Shown one piece after another: positions 1 to 12,500 of a stretch of DNA of 20,470 bases. Position 1 is the first letter of the stretch, and the number at the start of each line of letters is the position of its first letter. The notes under the pieces were generated by a model. It was given only the letters and a program-made list of their open reading frames with translations. It did no database searches and was not told where the DNA came from. Origin of the DNA: Pelargonium nanum (Eukaryota; Streptophyta; Magnoliopsida; Geraniales; Geraniaceae); assembly GCA_036897485.1 (NCBI GenBank), contig JAYMTF010001955.1, positions 1 to 20,470 on the forward strand, read 5' to 3'. A program made the translations under genes and the position numbers.

Positions 1-600
1 TATGCTACGCATATTTTCACGAGACATTGCAAATTTTGAATGAGATAAATTTATTATTTTAGTATAAAAGTGTAACATTGAATATATACATATATAATAA
101 TATATTTTTGCGCTCTAAAAGTATATATTTTTTGTAATATGATTTTAATCGCTCTTACAGTGTAGTGCTACACGAATAATTTAAGTCTTTTAGTTTATCA
201 AAATATTTTTTATTCTAATTTTCAAAATATAATTGAATGGCTTATATAGTTTTATTTAAAAAGTCGTAAAAAATATAGCAAAATTATTATATAATATAAT
301 TTTTTGAATAAATGCATAAAAATACCAACAAAAAAAATTAATGGCATAAATGTCACTTAAGAATCCGGGTGTCAGGAAAATTAGCATGAATCATAAATAC
401 CATCTATAATATGGTATTTTGTTTTCAGGGTTTAGGGATGATTTTAAATTTCAGGAATCATAATTTTACATTCTCTCTCATATGACTAACTTTAAACAAA
501 CACATGAAAATAAACTTTACCATTGACTTTGGCACTTTCCCTTGTAGAATCGGGGTATCAAACGACACCTAAATTACTAATATTTCTTTATTGAAATTGA
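1..600. other. AT-rich intergenic sequence, no gene seen
   Basis: This stretch is strongly AT-rich, with runs of A and T and no reading frame that looks like protein. I see no RNA gene. Two short stretches resembling each other (around 364-374 and 551-575, both containing GGGT-TC-like cores) hint at an old transposon end, but the match is too weak to call. It is the distal upstream region of the PCNA gene. Confidence 0.6.
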
Positions 601-612
601 ACATAATATTTT

Positions 613-722
613 TGGGCCCTTTCAAAGCATAAAACTGGGCCTTATCGAGTATGGGCCTCGAAAAAAATCGGTACAATTTCTTTCTGCCCAGTAGGCATGG
701 GCCTTGCTGGACCAAAGGCCCA
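613..722 (+). promoter_or_regulatory. Cluster of five site II (TGGGCC) elements upstream of PCNA
   Basis: TGGGCC is seen at 613-618, 636-641, 652-657 and 698-703, and as its complement GGCCCA at 717-722. Five copies in 110 bases is far denser than chance in this AT-rich flank. Site II motifs (TGGGCC/T) are known binding sites of TCP-family factors (PCF1/PCF2 in the rice PCNA promoter), which drive expression in dividing cells. The position, about 300-400 bases before the PCNA start codon, fits that role. Function here is inferred from motif and position. Confidence 0.75.
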
Positions 723-792
723 AAAAATGTATATGCTCATTTGGCGGTTCATATCCGCATCATCACACACAAACATATCCCACGGATAATCC

Positions 793-865
793 GGCGGGAA
801 CCGCGAATCCGAAATCCCGCCAACCCAAAACAGCTTTACTCATTTAAATCACTTAATTTTCCCGC
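793..865 (+). promoter_or_regulatory. E2F-type sites in the PCNA promoter
   Basis: A full E2F consensus TTTCCCGC lies at 858-865. A reverse-strand site, GGCGGGAA (TTCCCGCC on the other strand), lies at 793-800, and a weaker ATCCCGCC at 814-821. E2F/DP factors bind such sites in plant PCNA promoters and time expression to the G1/S transition. The sites sit 165-240 bases before the start codon, between the site II cluster and the probable transcription start. Confidence 0.75.
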
Positions 866-897
866 GGCCGAAACCGGACCGAACCCGCACCCGGACC

Positions 898-905
898 GAT
901 AAATA
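898..905 (+). promoter_or_regulatory. Possible TATA-like element of PCNA
   Basis: The stretch GATAAATAA around 898-905 is the only TATA-like run in an otherwise GC-rich part of the promoter. It lies about 130 bases before the ATG, which would leave a 5' leader of roughly 100 bases. Many site II promoters lack a true TATA box, so this is a weak call. Confidence 0.3.
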
Positions 906-913
906 AGCCCTAA

Positions 914-2678
<1,765 letters not shown>

Positions 2679-3405
2679 ATTTGATATCTTCTGACTGGCT
2701 TATTTTTGCATCATTATGTTCTAGAATTGATGTTGATGATATAATTTTAATTAGGTTTTCAGATCTTCAGGCAATGGATGATTTCTTGAAGAATTTCAAA
2801 AATATGTAATGTTGCCCCTTGTGAGCTAGAGAAATGCTGAAGGTTCATTCATGTATGTTATTGAATGGTTGCTTTTATTATGTGTGCATGAATGCTTTTA
2901 GATCTAGCGATCGCTCTACTCCCACGAATTCACTTGGACGAGTGTATAAGTGAATTTTAATATGGTGGCAAAATTTCAATAGTTTGTTTTAGACTATGCC
3001 AAAAAATGTTAGGTTTAGATACTTTATTCTTTATATAGATAGAGAGATGTTAGGTTTAGATACTCAATGACAATGAAATGGATATGGAGCTACTCTTGAC
3101 AAATTTGAAAGGGATTTTCTGCAGCAAACAGATGATGATTTCTGTATTAGGCAATTCGGCCAATATTGGTCCCTCCAAAATTTGGAGATTGGGTTAAAAT
3201 ATATTTCCAATTTATTGACATAACCTGAAAATCATCAAAATCTCCTTCATCCATCCTGTATATCTTTTCTGGTCTCTCTAGAACAGAGAAAAAAATACAA
3301 AAACAACCCATTGATGCGAAACCACATAATCTGTACACCAACTCTTCAACTTTCAATTCAACGAGGAACCAGTTAAAAGTAAGTTTCAAGAACAAATTGT
3401 GAGGA
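2679..3405. other. Convergent intergenic region between PCNA and ENO3
   Basis: The 3' ends of two convergent genes meet here, so both 3' UTRs and polyadenylation signals must lie in these 727 bases. On the - strand, AATAAA-type signals can be read near 2874-2880 and 3021-3030, which may serve the enolase. No perfect AATAAA is obvious for PCNA on the + strand. A short duplicated phrase (ATGTTAGGTTTAGATACT) occurs around 3006-3023 and 3047-3064. No coding potential was recognised. Confidence 0.55.
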
Positions 3406-4685
3406 TCAGGACGTACTCCAACTGTCACCAGCATAAACAGCTTGATCACCAATCTCTTCCTCGATCCGAAGCAACTGCAACAAACTTCCAGTAGTTAACT
3501 TCTGTAAATATAAACTAGGGCGATTTTCTTTTTGGTCTAATGGGCCTCACATCTGATTCAAGGCGTAACTTATTTATTCGAAATGTATAAAGCTTCTTGT
3601 CGTTTGTAAGAATCAATTAGCATCATGGGGGAGCTTAAGTGCATGACTATTTTGTCAATTTACTTGTACCAGAATAAGGCAACAATCAATAGAATCGAGT
3701 AGGACTTGAAGATTTAGTCAATATCAAGCAATATTAGGACATATGAGTTGTGGGATCTACATGAATCAGGCTAACTGGTAAAATTAATCTCTCGGCCATT
3801 TTCTAGGCGGATTCTAGAAGTATGGAAATCACATCATGGAAGGAAAGCAAGCACGATGAGTAAATGAGAAAGTGAACCTGGTTGTATTTTGCCAGCCGCT
3901 CTCCTCTGCAAGGAGCACCTGCTTTGAGCTGGCCAGTTGCAAGTCCGACAGATAAATCAGCTATGAAAGAATCTTCAGTTTCTCCACATCTATGAGATGT
4001 CACTATTCCCCAGTGGGCATCCTTCGCCAGCTTCACCACTTCAATGGTTTCTGTGACAGTCCCAATCTGGTTCATCTGAGAGATTGAATAATATACTGGT
4101 CAGAATTATACATACAATATTATGGATGTAAAATCTACCAATTTTGTCCTTGCACAAACAGTTCACACACATTTATATATTTAAAGGTTCACTGAATTGA
4201 ATATGTATACACTATGATATTGATATACACCAAGAGATCAAAACATTAGTATATATTAAACAAATTTCAAATAATAATTGTGTACCTTCAGGAGAAAGCC
4301 ATTGCAAGTGGACTCCCGTGTTGCCCTCTCAATACGTTTTGGACTTGTCATCAACAAGTCATCCCCTACAACCTGCAAAACCAGCATCTTTCAATTTCAT
4401 TCTAGCCAGAAGAAACTAATAAAACCTGAGGCATCCAAATGACTTACTGAACCAATTATGGGGTTGCGTGAATAATATAATATCTACGTCCTAAGCAACA
4501 AACCAAGAGGAAGCCTTTGCCAACTTACATATTGAATGCATAGAACTTTCATATATATAAGGAATCTAAGCCTAACAATTTTTGGCTTAGCCTAAGCCAA
4601 ACCAATGAGGTAATGACACCTCATTAAATTTCACTCATTAATGGCTAAGCCTAAGCCAAAAATAATTTGGCTTAGACTCCTCAAT

Positions 4686-4720
<35 letters not shown>

Positions 4721-7700
4721 GCCTCAGAAAGCTGGTATCCAAACAATACACATCAATTTTCAGGTCTTCTATGTCACTAGTTAATATGGAGGAAGAATAC
4801 ATAGGCAATGCAAAACAAACCTGACAAATCCCAAGACTGGTTAAGTTCTTTATATGCTCCCAGCCCTCCTTGTCAAATGGATCCTCAATTGATACAATCG
4901 GGTAATCTGAGGCAACAGTGAGTCAAGTTATGTCATCAAAGTGTTGAAAAGACAAGGCAGCAAATACACTCAGGAAACATGAACAGAGACTGTTAGACCT
5001 TTACAGAGTTCTCTGTACATCTCGATCATATCCTCTCCTGACTTGAAATTTTGACCTGATATGTTGGGACATTTGAAGTCTAAATCATATTTCGTACCTA
5101 CATCAGAGACACAGAACAGAGTCAGATGATAAGAAAACCAATATAAATGCACAAAAGCACATCCAGAGGGTGGACCGTAGCTAAACAAAATACATTAAAT
5201 GTAGCATATAGCCAATAATACATCTTTCAAAAGGTGTTTCATAGTCATACGATAATGCTCTAAACTAATAGTAATACTCGCTAAAGTTTGCAGGAAAATT
5301 TTAATTACCTATGCAAAAATGAGTAGCAGCAACATCAATTGCTATCTTTATTTTCTCATTATACCCAGTTCTGTTGATAGCCTCTTTAACAAGATCTAAG
5401 GCTTCTCTAAAGCTACGAGTAAATAAGAACACAACAAGGCGTTAGACAAATTCAAATCTCTACAAGCATCACAGTAATCACATAAAAGGAACTTGCCTAG
5501 AAATGTTCGGAGCAAAACCACCACCTTCACCAACATTGCATTCATGAGCTCCATATTTTTCTGTGATAACAGCCTGTCTTTTTTTATTAGCAGAACTTGT
5601 TATCAATTAACTAGAGAACATGTGGGCTGGAAACACAGAAATTTCAGTTTTACATATTGCATGCTCACACACCAGTGGAATATATCACACTAGTCCCTGA
5701 GCACACGCAATGTCTGCATGCGCACATTGACTTTATGACAGCCTTCTGCGAGTGGGCTGAAGATCAGAGGGGGAGACAACATAAACAGGCCAGGGGCAAG
5801 CCCAAGATCTAAACTTACTCTAATACCATGTTAGATTTAATATTGGGCTACATATAGTGGTTTGGGCTCCCATTACTAAAATTTCAACCTTAATAGTAGA
5901 GTTTCACTTCCAAATGTAGCTCATCTATTTCATATTTATCTAATGTGGAACTTTATCACCACTTCGACACTTTCTAATGAAAATCTCAGGTATTTTACAA
6001 ATTACCTTGAATGTTTGCTTGTGCTGCAGATGTGTTAACTAATTGTGTGCATCACCATGTACATAAGAAATGTGAAATATCACCCAAGAAACAGTACAAT
6101 CAATGGCTAATTTATCACTCACACCAAACAAAGGCTAAAATTCTGCATGGACAGATACTTCCCAAACAAAAGATGATCCGAAATATCACCACAAATGAGC
6201 ACCATTAGGGTGTGAACAGAGAAAACACATTAATGGAACAAAAAATATTAGGGCAGTGGCAAAAACATGGTTCAAACATCAAACCCAAGGTATCAGAAAA
6301 ATGGGGCATATCAAGGTGGAAAGAACTGCATAATGCTTTATTGTTGGAAGAGCATATGAGCTGTTATGAGTAGAAGGGTGAACAAGATTTCCTAAATGGA
6401 ACCAGACTCAGTGGTAAAAAGGCTCACAGTATTTACAACAAAAGGAATATTCTGGAAAAAAAAAATGATAAGGTTTCAGTAAGGTATGGTTAAAATACCA
6501 AAAGCCAACTATCCAGTTCAAATCACCTTCAAGTGATGATAGGTCTCAGAACCCATTTGCAATGCCTCCTCAAACCGGTTTGCTCCAATTGGTAGAATCA
6601 TGATTTCCTGATAGCATTTCAACTTAAATTTATTTTTTGACAAATGACATACAATAGTAGAAATCATCACATTTCAACATTCGAAAGATGCTATGCAGAT
6701 GCACCAAATATAAATAAAACTTTATGAAATATAAAGGATAAGAAAGCTAGTAGCTCTTGGATCATTTTTATTACTTTCAGGTAGCATTCAAACATGGGTT
6801 AAATAGTTAGGTATATCTTGAACTTTAATTTTTTACATTCGGCCCCTAATTATGATTTTTTTTAGTTCTTTAACCCTTGGACTGGTCATATTATTTCAGT
6901 CTAACCCCTAATATCCGCTACAGTCAGTTTCTTAATGTTAAATCATCAAAATTGTCATGTCAACAAGCTACGTTACCAAAGCAAAATTGCGCCAAATAGC
7001 ATTTTTTTATTTGGCTTATCCAAACCGACCTTGTTTGCGGTGAGAAAATGTAAAAACCTATAATTTTGATGGCGTGCGTGATAGTACAACACCAGATTCA
7101 ATGTGTACCAAGGATAAACCAAAAAACATAACTATTTTAGTGGTTGAAAAAAAATCAAAAACCCCGACCGGGACTAAATTTAAAAAATAAATAAATAACA
7201 GCTCAAGGGTACCAAACTACTTAACCCTAAAAATATTTACCCAACCACCAAAAACACAATCCATGAACAGAGGCCATCATGCACTACCACACTAATGAAT
7301 TGTGAAGGAGCTGGGCAAACTCATTAGTTTACAAATTGAAATGAACAGATACTACCTGAAGGGCCAGTTTGTTCCCAGCATGTTTCCCACCGTTTATAAC
7401 AGTGAAAGCGGGAACAGGAAGAGACATAGTGGTTCCGCCAGAAAGCTCAGCAATGTGTTTGTAAAGTGGAACCTGAACTTTATTTATCATCAGAACACTC
7501 CAAGAGAAGTGTACAAATGCCTAAAGAAAAAGTTTGAGAAAGTACTCTTTTTAATGACAGTATTTATACCTCCTTTTCAGCAGCTCCAGCTTTGCAGGCA
7601 GCAATTGACACGGCTAATATAGCATTTGCTCCAAGTTCACCCTGAAAAAGAATTGAATTGTGAACCACAATGCTTCAGCAATTGACACAGCTAATATATC

Positions 7701-8642
7701 ATTTGCTCCAAGTAGAAGAGTACCTTCTTTTCTGTTTTGTCTAGGTCGATCATGGCCTGATCAATCTGAGATTGAAGAGTTGGATCCATCCCAATCAATG
7801 CTTCAGCTATTTTCCCATTGATGTTTTGAACCACTCTAGTAACACTATTACCAAGATAGGATCCTTTGTCTCCATCACGTAATTCAACGGCCACAAACCT
7901 AGAATCACAACTAGATGGTAAATTTATATTCCAAAATGGTAAGCATTGGTATTAGGATTAAAAGTTAAAATACTTCAGCTACCTATGGTTATGGAAGCTT
8001 TAGAAATAATTTTAAAAAATAAATTCAATTATTGCAGCTTAATTCAGTCAATTTTGAATCTTTGATGCTTGGAATCCTTCTTACTACGAGGATTCCATTC
8101 ATTGAATGGCCAAAACCTTCCAAAATGATAAACCTATTTATCGCAATTGAATTTGATCAAGTAGCTCCAAACAGAATTACAGACTTGAAGAATTTCTTCT
8201 TCACTTTTCTCTCTGTCTCTACCCATTTTAACATGAATTCAAATGAGAACATAGAAATTAGAAACCTTACATTCCCAAGGTATCACCACTAGGAACAGCA
8301 GCACGAAACATTCCTTTGTTGGTGTGCAAGTCCACTTCAACAGTTGGTACACCTCGGCTGTCAAGGATCTGCCTAGCCTTTATCTTCGTGATCGCTGAAG
8401 GAACAGCCTTCTTCAAATGATTCGACTGAAAAAATCAATCAAAGATACAAATACATTCAAATTTTCGGTACGGCTTGGATAAAAGTTAATCAAGAAACGG
8501 AAATTCACATAGAAACACAAAAGAGAAAATGAATTACAATGAAGAGAACGGGATCGGGAGTCTTGGCCCTAACGGCGGCATTGACGGCGTCTTCGATCTT
8601 GCGAGAGAGCATGTGCTTGTCTAGATACTCTTGAACCGACAT
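3406..8642 (-). CDS. ENO3: Cytosolic enolase, plant ENO3/ENOC type, 13 exons, altered active site
   Basis: Homologous to enolase (2-phosphoglycerate to phosphoenolpyruvate). Exons in mRNA order: 8642-8538, 8425-8271, 7898-7724, 7641-7570, 7472-7356, 6607-6527, 5573-5497, 5412-5309, 5097-4999, 4906-4821, 4372-4286, 4075-3878, 3474-3406. They join in frame to 474 residues. The N-terminus [20 protein letters not shown] is the ~40-residue extension typical of the ENO3 group. Conserved: His200 (yeast H159), Glu209 (E168), metal ligands Asp287, Glu336 and Asp361, base Lys386 (K345), His414-Arg415 (H373-R374) and Lys437 (K396). Altered: Gly252 replaces catalytic Glu211 ([11 protein letters not shown]), Thr84 replaces Ser39, Val89 replaces Glu44, and Cys416 replaces Ser375. 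Intron 7 has a GC donor. Whether it still works as an enolase is doubtful from these residues. The intact frame argues against a pseudogene. Confidence 0.93.
4561..4680. mobile_element. MITE-like imperfect palindrome in ENO3 intron 10
   Basis: These 120 bases form an imperfect inverted repeat. The left end reads GGAATCTAAGCC and the right end, reversed, GGAGTCTAAGCC. Inside, TTTTTGGCTTAG followed by a second TAAGCC unit recurs on both arms, with a small TCATT-rich centre. The element sits within intron 10 and abuts a TA microsatellite. The structure suits a small foldback or MITE element. I do not recognise a named family, and no clear target duplication can be told apart from the surrounding TA repeats. 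Confidence 0.6.
4689..4717. repeat. (TA)n microsatellite
   Basis: Uninterrupted TA dinucleotides over about 29 bases, directly after the palindromic element in ENO3 intron 10. Its length is likely to vary between individuals. Confidence 0.9.
5413..5496 (-). other. GC-AG intron (ENO3 intron 7)
   Basis: On the - strand the upstream exon ends TTTCTAG and the intron begins GCAAGT, ending CGTAG before CTTTAGAGAAG. Only the GC donor keeps the frame ([16 protein letters not shown]). AG/GCAAGT is the strong consensus expected of GC donors, so this is a genuine minor class of U2 splice site rather than a mutation. The intron is 84 bases long. Confidence 0.85.
5817..5977 (-). mobile_element. LTR retrotransposon remnant: short LTR plus Met-tRNA primer binding site
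   Basis: Read on the - strand, an LTR-like block ends ATCTAACA (complement of 5829-5836) and is followed at once by TGGTATTAGAGT (complement of 5817-5828). That matches 10 of 12 bases of the primer binding site TGGTATCAGAGC, which pairs with initiator Met tRNA. The other end near 5970-5977 (TCTAATGA on the + strand) loosely mirrors TGTTAGA, giving an LTR of only about 145 bases, as in TRIM elements. No second LTR or coding region was found, so it is a fragment in ENO3 intron 6 (5574-6526). Confidence 0.5.
6796..7227. mobile_element. Terminal-inverted-repeat element (~430 bp) in ENO3 intron 5
   Basis: The left end reads GGGTTAAATAGTTAGGTA, and the right end, reversed, reads GGGTTAAGTAGTTTGGTA. 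Both continue with CTTGAAC/CTTGAGC and T-rich sequence, so the inverted repeat extends roughly 35-40 bases with mismatches. There is no coding capacity, so it is a non-autonomous DNA element. I saw no convincing target duplication and cannot assign a superfamily. It makes up more than half of intron 5 (6608-7355). Confidence 0.6.
7678..7713 (-). repeat. Partial copy of ENO3 exon 4 inside intron 3
   Basis: Bases 7678-7713 repeat 7601-7636 with 34 of 36 identical at a 77-base offset. The source lies in exon 4 (7570-7641). The copy lies in the adjacent 82-base intron 3 (7642-7723), close to its donor site, so nearly half of that intron is exon-derived. It looks like a local tandem duplication in which the copy decayed into intron. 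Confidence 0.85.
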
Positions 8643-9536
8643 TTCCACTTCTTCTCCGTTGAGACGATAATTCAAAGAACGGTAGCTGATTGAGAATTTG
8701 CAAAGATCGGAGTATGTAGTTCTTGACCGGAGAATCTATCAGAAAATTTTCGGTTCAGAATGGCGAGAACCCTAAAATCGTATAAAGTGAGCGTTTCCTT
8801 TCCGAGACACTGCCTTCAGATTCAGTATTGTGTCTGTACTTGTAGCTTTTATAACTTGCGGATTGGCGGGGTCGTAGTTCTACCGGACGGACACTGATTG
8901 CTGAGAAATGATTTCGCCGGGTTGCTATTTCATGGCGGTGCAAGGTAATATAGCAAACGGTGTCGTTTTTGGCCATTTTGCTACTTAGTTATCATCACTT
9001 TCTAAAGAAGATTATCTTCTTCTTTTTTCCTAATTTCGCCCGGAAGTTACCGAACGCGTGGATCAACTGGTAAAAAATTGTTCTAGTTTAATCTGATGTC
9101 TCGAGTATCATGAAATACAGCTACATTAAAATTTGGTAGGGAGAGATTTGTCGCCCTTGTGGTCCTATTCAGCTCGAACGAATATTAGTCTGAGTGTGGT
9201 ATGACTGGATTAGTCTGAGTATAGTATGACCTAAAGGTGTTGATCGCGGGCCCGCTTCGAAAACTTCATAGTCAAGACCGAAAAAAAAATCTGGATTGAT
9301 TAAACAAGCATTTTGAGTTAGAAAAGTGTTGCAAAGACATTATCTTACCTTAAATGTTACCACAAAGTATGTGGATCAAAGCCGATACTTTTTTTTTTCT
9401 CTTTTTTTTTTGTTGTTGAAAATATCACAAAAGAGAATGATGATAAGCAAGTAACTTTATAACTCGTATTGAACAAAAGAAAATATAGTAGTACAAGTTT
9501 CAATACATACACAAAGTATAAACATCACAGCTTTTC
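8643..9536. other. ENO3 upstream region and ceramidase 3' flank
   Basis: This interval must hold the 5' UTR and promoter of the enolase (reading leftward) and the 3' UTR of the ceramidase gene, which ends at 9537. I found no clear TATA box for the enolase. An AACCCTAAAA telo-like motif occurs at about 8768-8777. T-rich runs lie at about 9388-9410. No further gene is seen: the small frames here have no recognisable protein character. Confidence 0.5.
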
Positions 9537-12500
9537 TTATTTAACCACAAATGCACTTGATGAACCTGTGAAGTGGTGAATTGACCCAAAGAGTCCCTTT
9601 GATGCACCAAAATGCCTAATTCTGTACACGCCTGGAGCTGCCGAGTCTGGAATTCTCCATTCAATGGTTGCCTGGCTACGGGGACTTAACTTTGAAGGTC
9701 TCGACCACTTGAAGCGCAGGCAGAAATCATCGTCATCATAAACAGGGACCCAGTTATCAACCCCGCCTTGGAGGATCTCTACAAGGGAAAATGTACCCTC
9801 AGTCATAAGGTCATTCCTGGGGCAAGCTGACCAGAAGGTGACACTCACTATGTCACCTTCCTTGAATGTGGAATTTTGAGGAACGTCGGAGCTGACATCC
9901 CCAAAGTTTACACCGGGAGGGGTCATGTCCATCACAACTGGAGTAAGCAAGCTAATTTGCTTGTCCAGAAGATCGGGAGGTTGAGGGCCTGCCTCAACAG
10001 GTCGGCCATTGATGAGTGCGCTGGCAAGTTTAGTGAACTCTTGAATGTAGCCAGTCAGTGTGTGTGGACCATAGAGCGTGGAGGCACCCTGAGTGGGAAG
10101 CATAGTACAAGAGGAAGTTTAGGCAAGTGAAAAGAAATAAATAAAAGTTACAACAAGGTCACAAAGACATTGGAAATAACATTTCAACAAAGAGCCACAC
10201 CCGTTTAAAGTTTAAACCACACAGCGTCATGTTTCAAGGACTATTATGGGCTAGAAGCTCCTTTATTAATAGAAATTCAGGAGCAATATAGTCTACTACT
10301 CTGGTCAATGAACAAATTTGACAGATTATGGATATATGTTACCCAAGAGAGTAAGACTCGTCTGCTTCAAATGAGTGTCCAATCCATTTCCATATTCCAT
10401 TTGTCCAAGGGTAATTCCATTACCAAAAAATGAAAGCACCAACTCTCTAATTTTTTCCGCAATAAATTTAGTTGAACATTCAGGTAAATACTCCCTCCGT
10501 CCAAAATGAGTGTTCTGTTTCTCTTGCACTTTTGTCCGAAAATGAGCGTCTTCTTTTTTTTTTTTTTAAAGTTAGTGATGCATGAATTACCAATATTAGT
10601 TTTATAAAAAGCTAGTTAGTATTTATTGAGTTTGCTACAACACATGCTCATGGGAATATAAGAGGAAATGTACAACACTAACTTCTCCTTTAAGTTTCTC
10701 AAAAAGGAAACCAAGACACTCATTTCGGGACGGAGAGATTAATGAATTTACAGCAAAAGAAAATATAGTTATGAAATCACTAACCTCATATCTCTGGACT
10801 TCATACTCCTCAAAGGTAGTCACATACTGTGAATAGGTATTAGTCAAGCCTGCTATAACAACATGGACATCATTGTTGAAAGCTCCACTACCACCACTTG
10901 TAAGCACTGTCTTCACAGCATCACGAAGACGCCTCCCAGCCATCGTTGTAAATTCTGTAAATGACAATATCAAAAACAAATTAGCTCAATGACCAATAAT
11001 GATCAAAAGTAAAGGTATATGGTTTTAGGGAGAATCTAATAGCAACTGCAACGACGTCATAACCAGCAAATGAGTCTTTATGGGGCACTTCATATGTTTT
11101 CTTCAAGGTAGACCAAATCCATGAAGAAATTTATTGCTAGGTCTGGGTCATCTTCTTTTAAAGCATGGCATGTGCTTGATAGCTTAAAACTCAGCCTGAT
11201 CGGCCCAAATTCTATGAGGTCTGTGCTACTTGGCTACTCCTAGCTTGCCTGACTAGGACAGAACTCACACGACCAGCCACACACGAAGTAGTAGAAATAC
11301 TGGTCCTCCTGACAACCTTTTGTAAATAAAAAAAAAATGTGAAGCGAAAAAGCAAAACAAGCTACTACCTCCAGGTACACTGAGAATGGCTAGCTGCCCA
11401 ATTCGGAGGATCTGGATTGGAAGTACTGAAGGCTGCAAAAATCGTGAAGATAAATATATAAGCCAAATGACCGATTTTGCACCCAAATATATAAAAATAA
11501 TGAATGGAGATTCCCATGCATGCAGTGTTGACAGTCAACAAATAGACAAACTGGGACTCATTGAATGTGCAAAGAGGGACTTAATATTCATTGGTGCCCC
11601 TCTTAATCGCACTACTTTTCAGGCATGACTACAGAACTATGGTTACGGGTTTGGTCAACTTTAAATCTAACAGATGGTCAGCCTTGAGGATGTTCTTAAT
11701 CTAAATCAAGAGCGGGAAAAGAAAACTAAATGAAATATATATGTACTATTTCCTATTCATCAGGTAATGCTTTATACCGACACGATGGGAATATATTGCT
11801 TCTTAGGAACATAACAACATGCCCTAGAAAAGAAAAAGACTGTGTGTCAAAAATCTTGGGAAATGCATTAATCTACTGATGACCATCACAGCAGGATTTA
11901 ACCAAGCCAACACAGTTGCTCTTATTTAAGGGTCTGACAAGAAAATTCAGTATTCTCTTGTTTAAGAACATAAAATAATCATTTCCAAATCACATAATGT
12001 ATAATCAAACAATTGAAACATCAACTCACCGCCCAATCATATGGCATCTTCATTTCACCAGTATCAAGCAAGATAGGCTTTGGATGCTGGCAATCAACTT
12101 GCTTCTTTTTTGGAGTTTTAAGTAAGTTGCGTACAAGCCTCCAGAAGGGATTTCCCTGATACAAAAATTGTTGTGATTTGTAAACAATAATGACATAAAA
12201 AGACGAGCATTACATGACTATAAACCATAAATTCATGTGGGGGCCTAAAAGTCAGAGATAGTTTAAATAATCACAGAATAATGATTACCTGGTTATCTCC
12301 TTGTTTAAAATCAAAAGCCCCAGGTCCATCTGTTGTTCCCGCAGCAAATGCAAACCCCATTGCAGCAGGGCAAGTTTCCACTGACTCAGAACCCCCTTCC
12401 TGGTTAGGAAGTGTAACCTCAAGCTTGGAGAAGTCTAAATAAGCATGGCGATAGTCAACCTTCCCTTCCAACTGTTCAGATGCTGCATTGAAAAGATCCT

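Noticed and set aside
361..580. Possible transposon with GGGTGTC / GACACC ends
   Set aside because: The two ends are too dissimilar, and no target duplication is visible.
651..902. 83-codon frame in the PCNA promoter
   Set aside because: It overlies the site II and E2F cluster, and its peptide resembles nothing known. It is better explained as promoter sequence.
5574..5816. Second LTR of the element in ENO3 intron 6
   Set aside because: No block similar to 5829-5977 was found on the expected side, so only one LTR is called.
3406..8642. Enolase as a pseudogene
   Set aside because: All 13 exons join without frameshift or stop, and most catalytic and metal residues are kept. Substitutions alone do not show loss of the gene.
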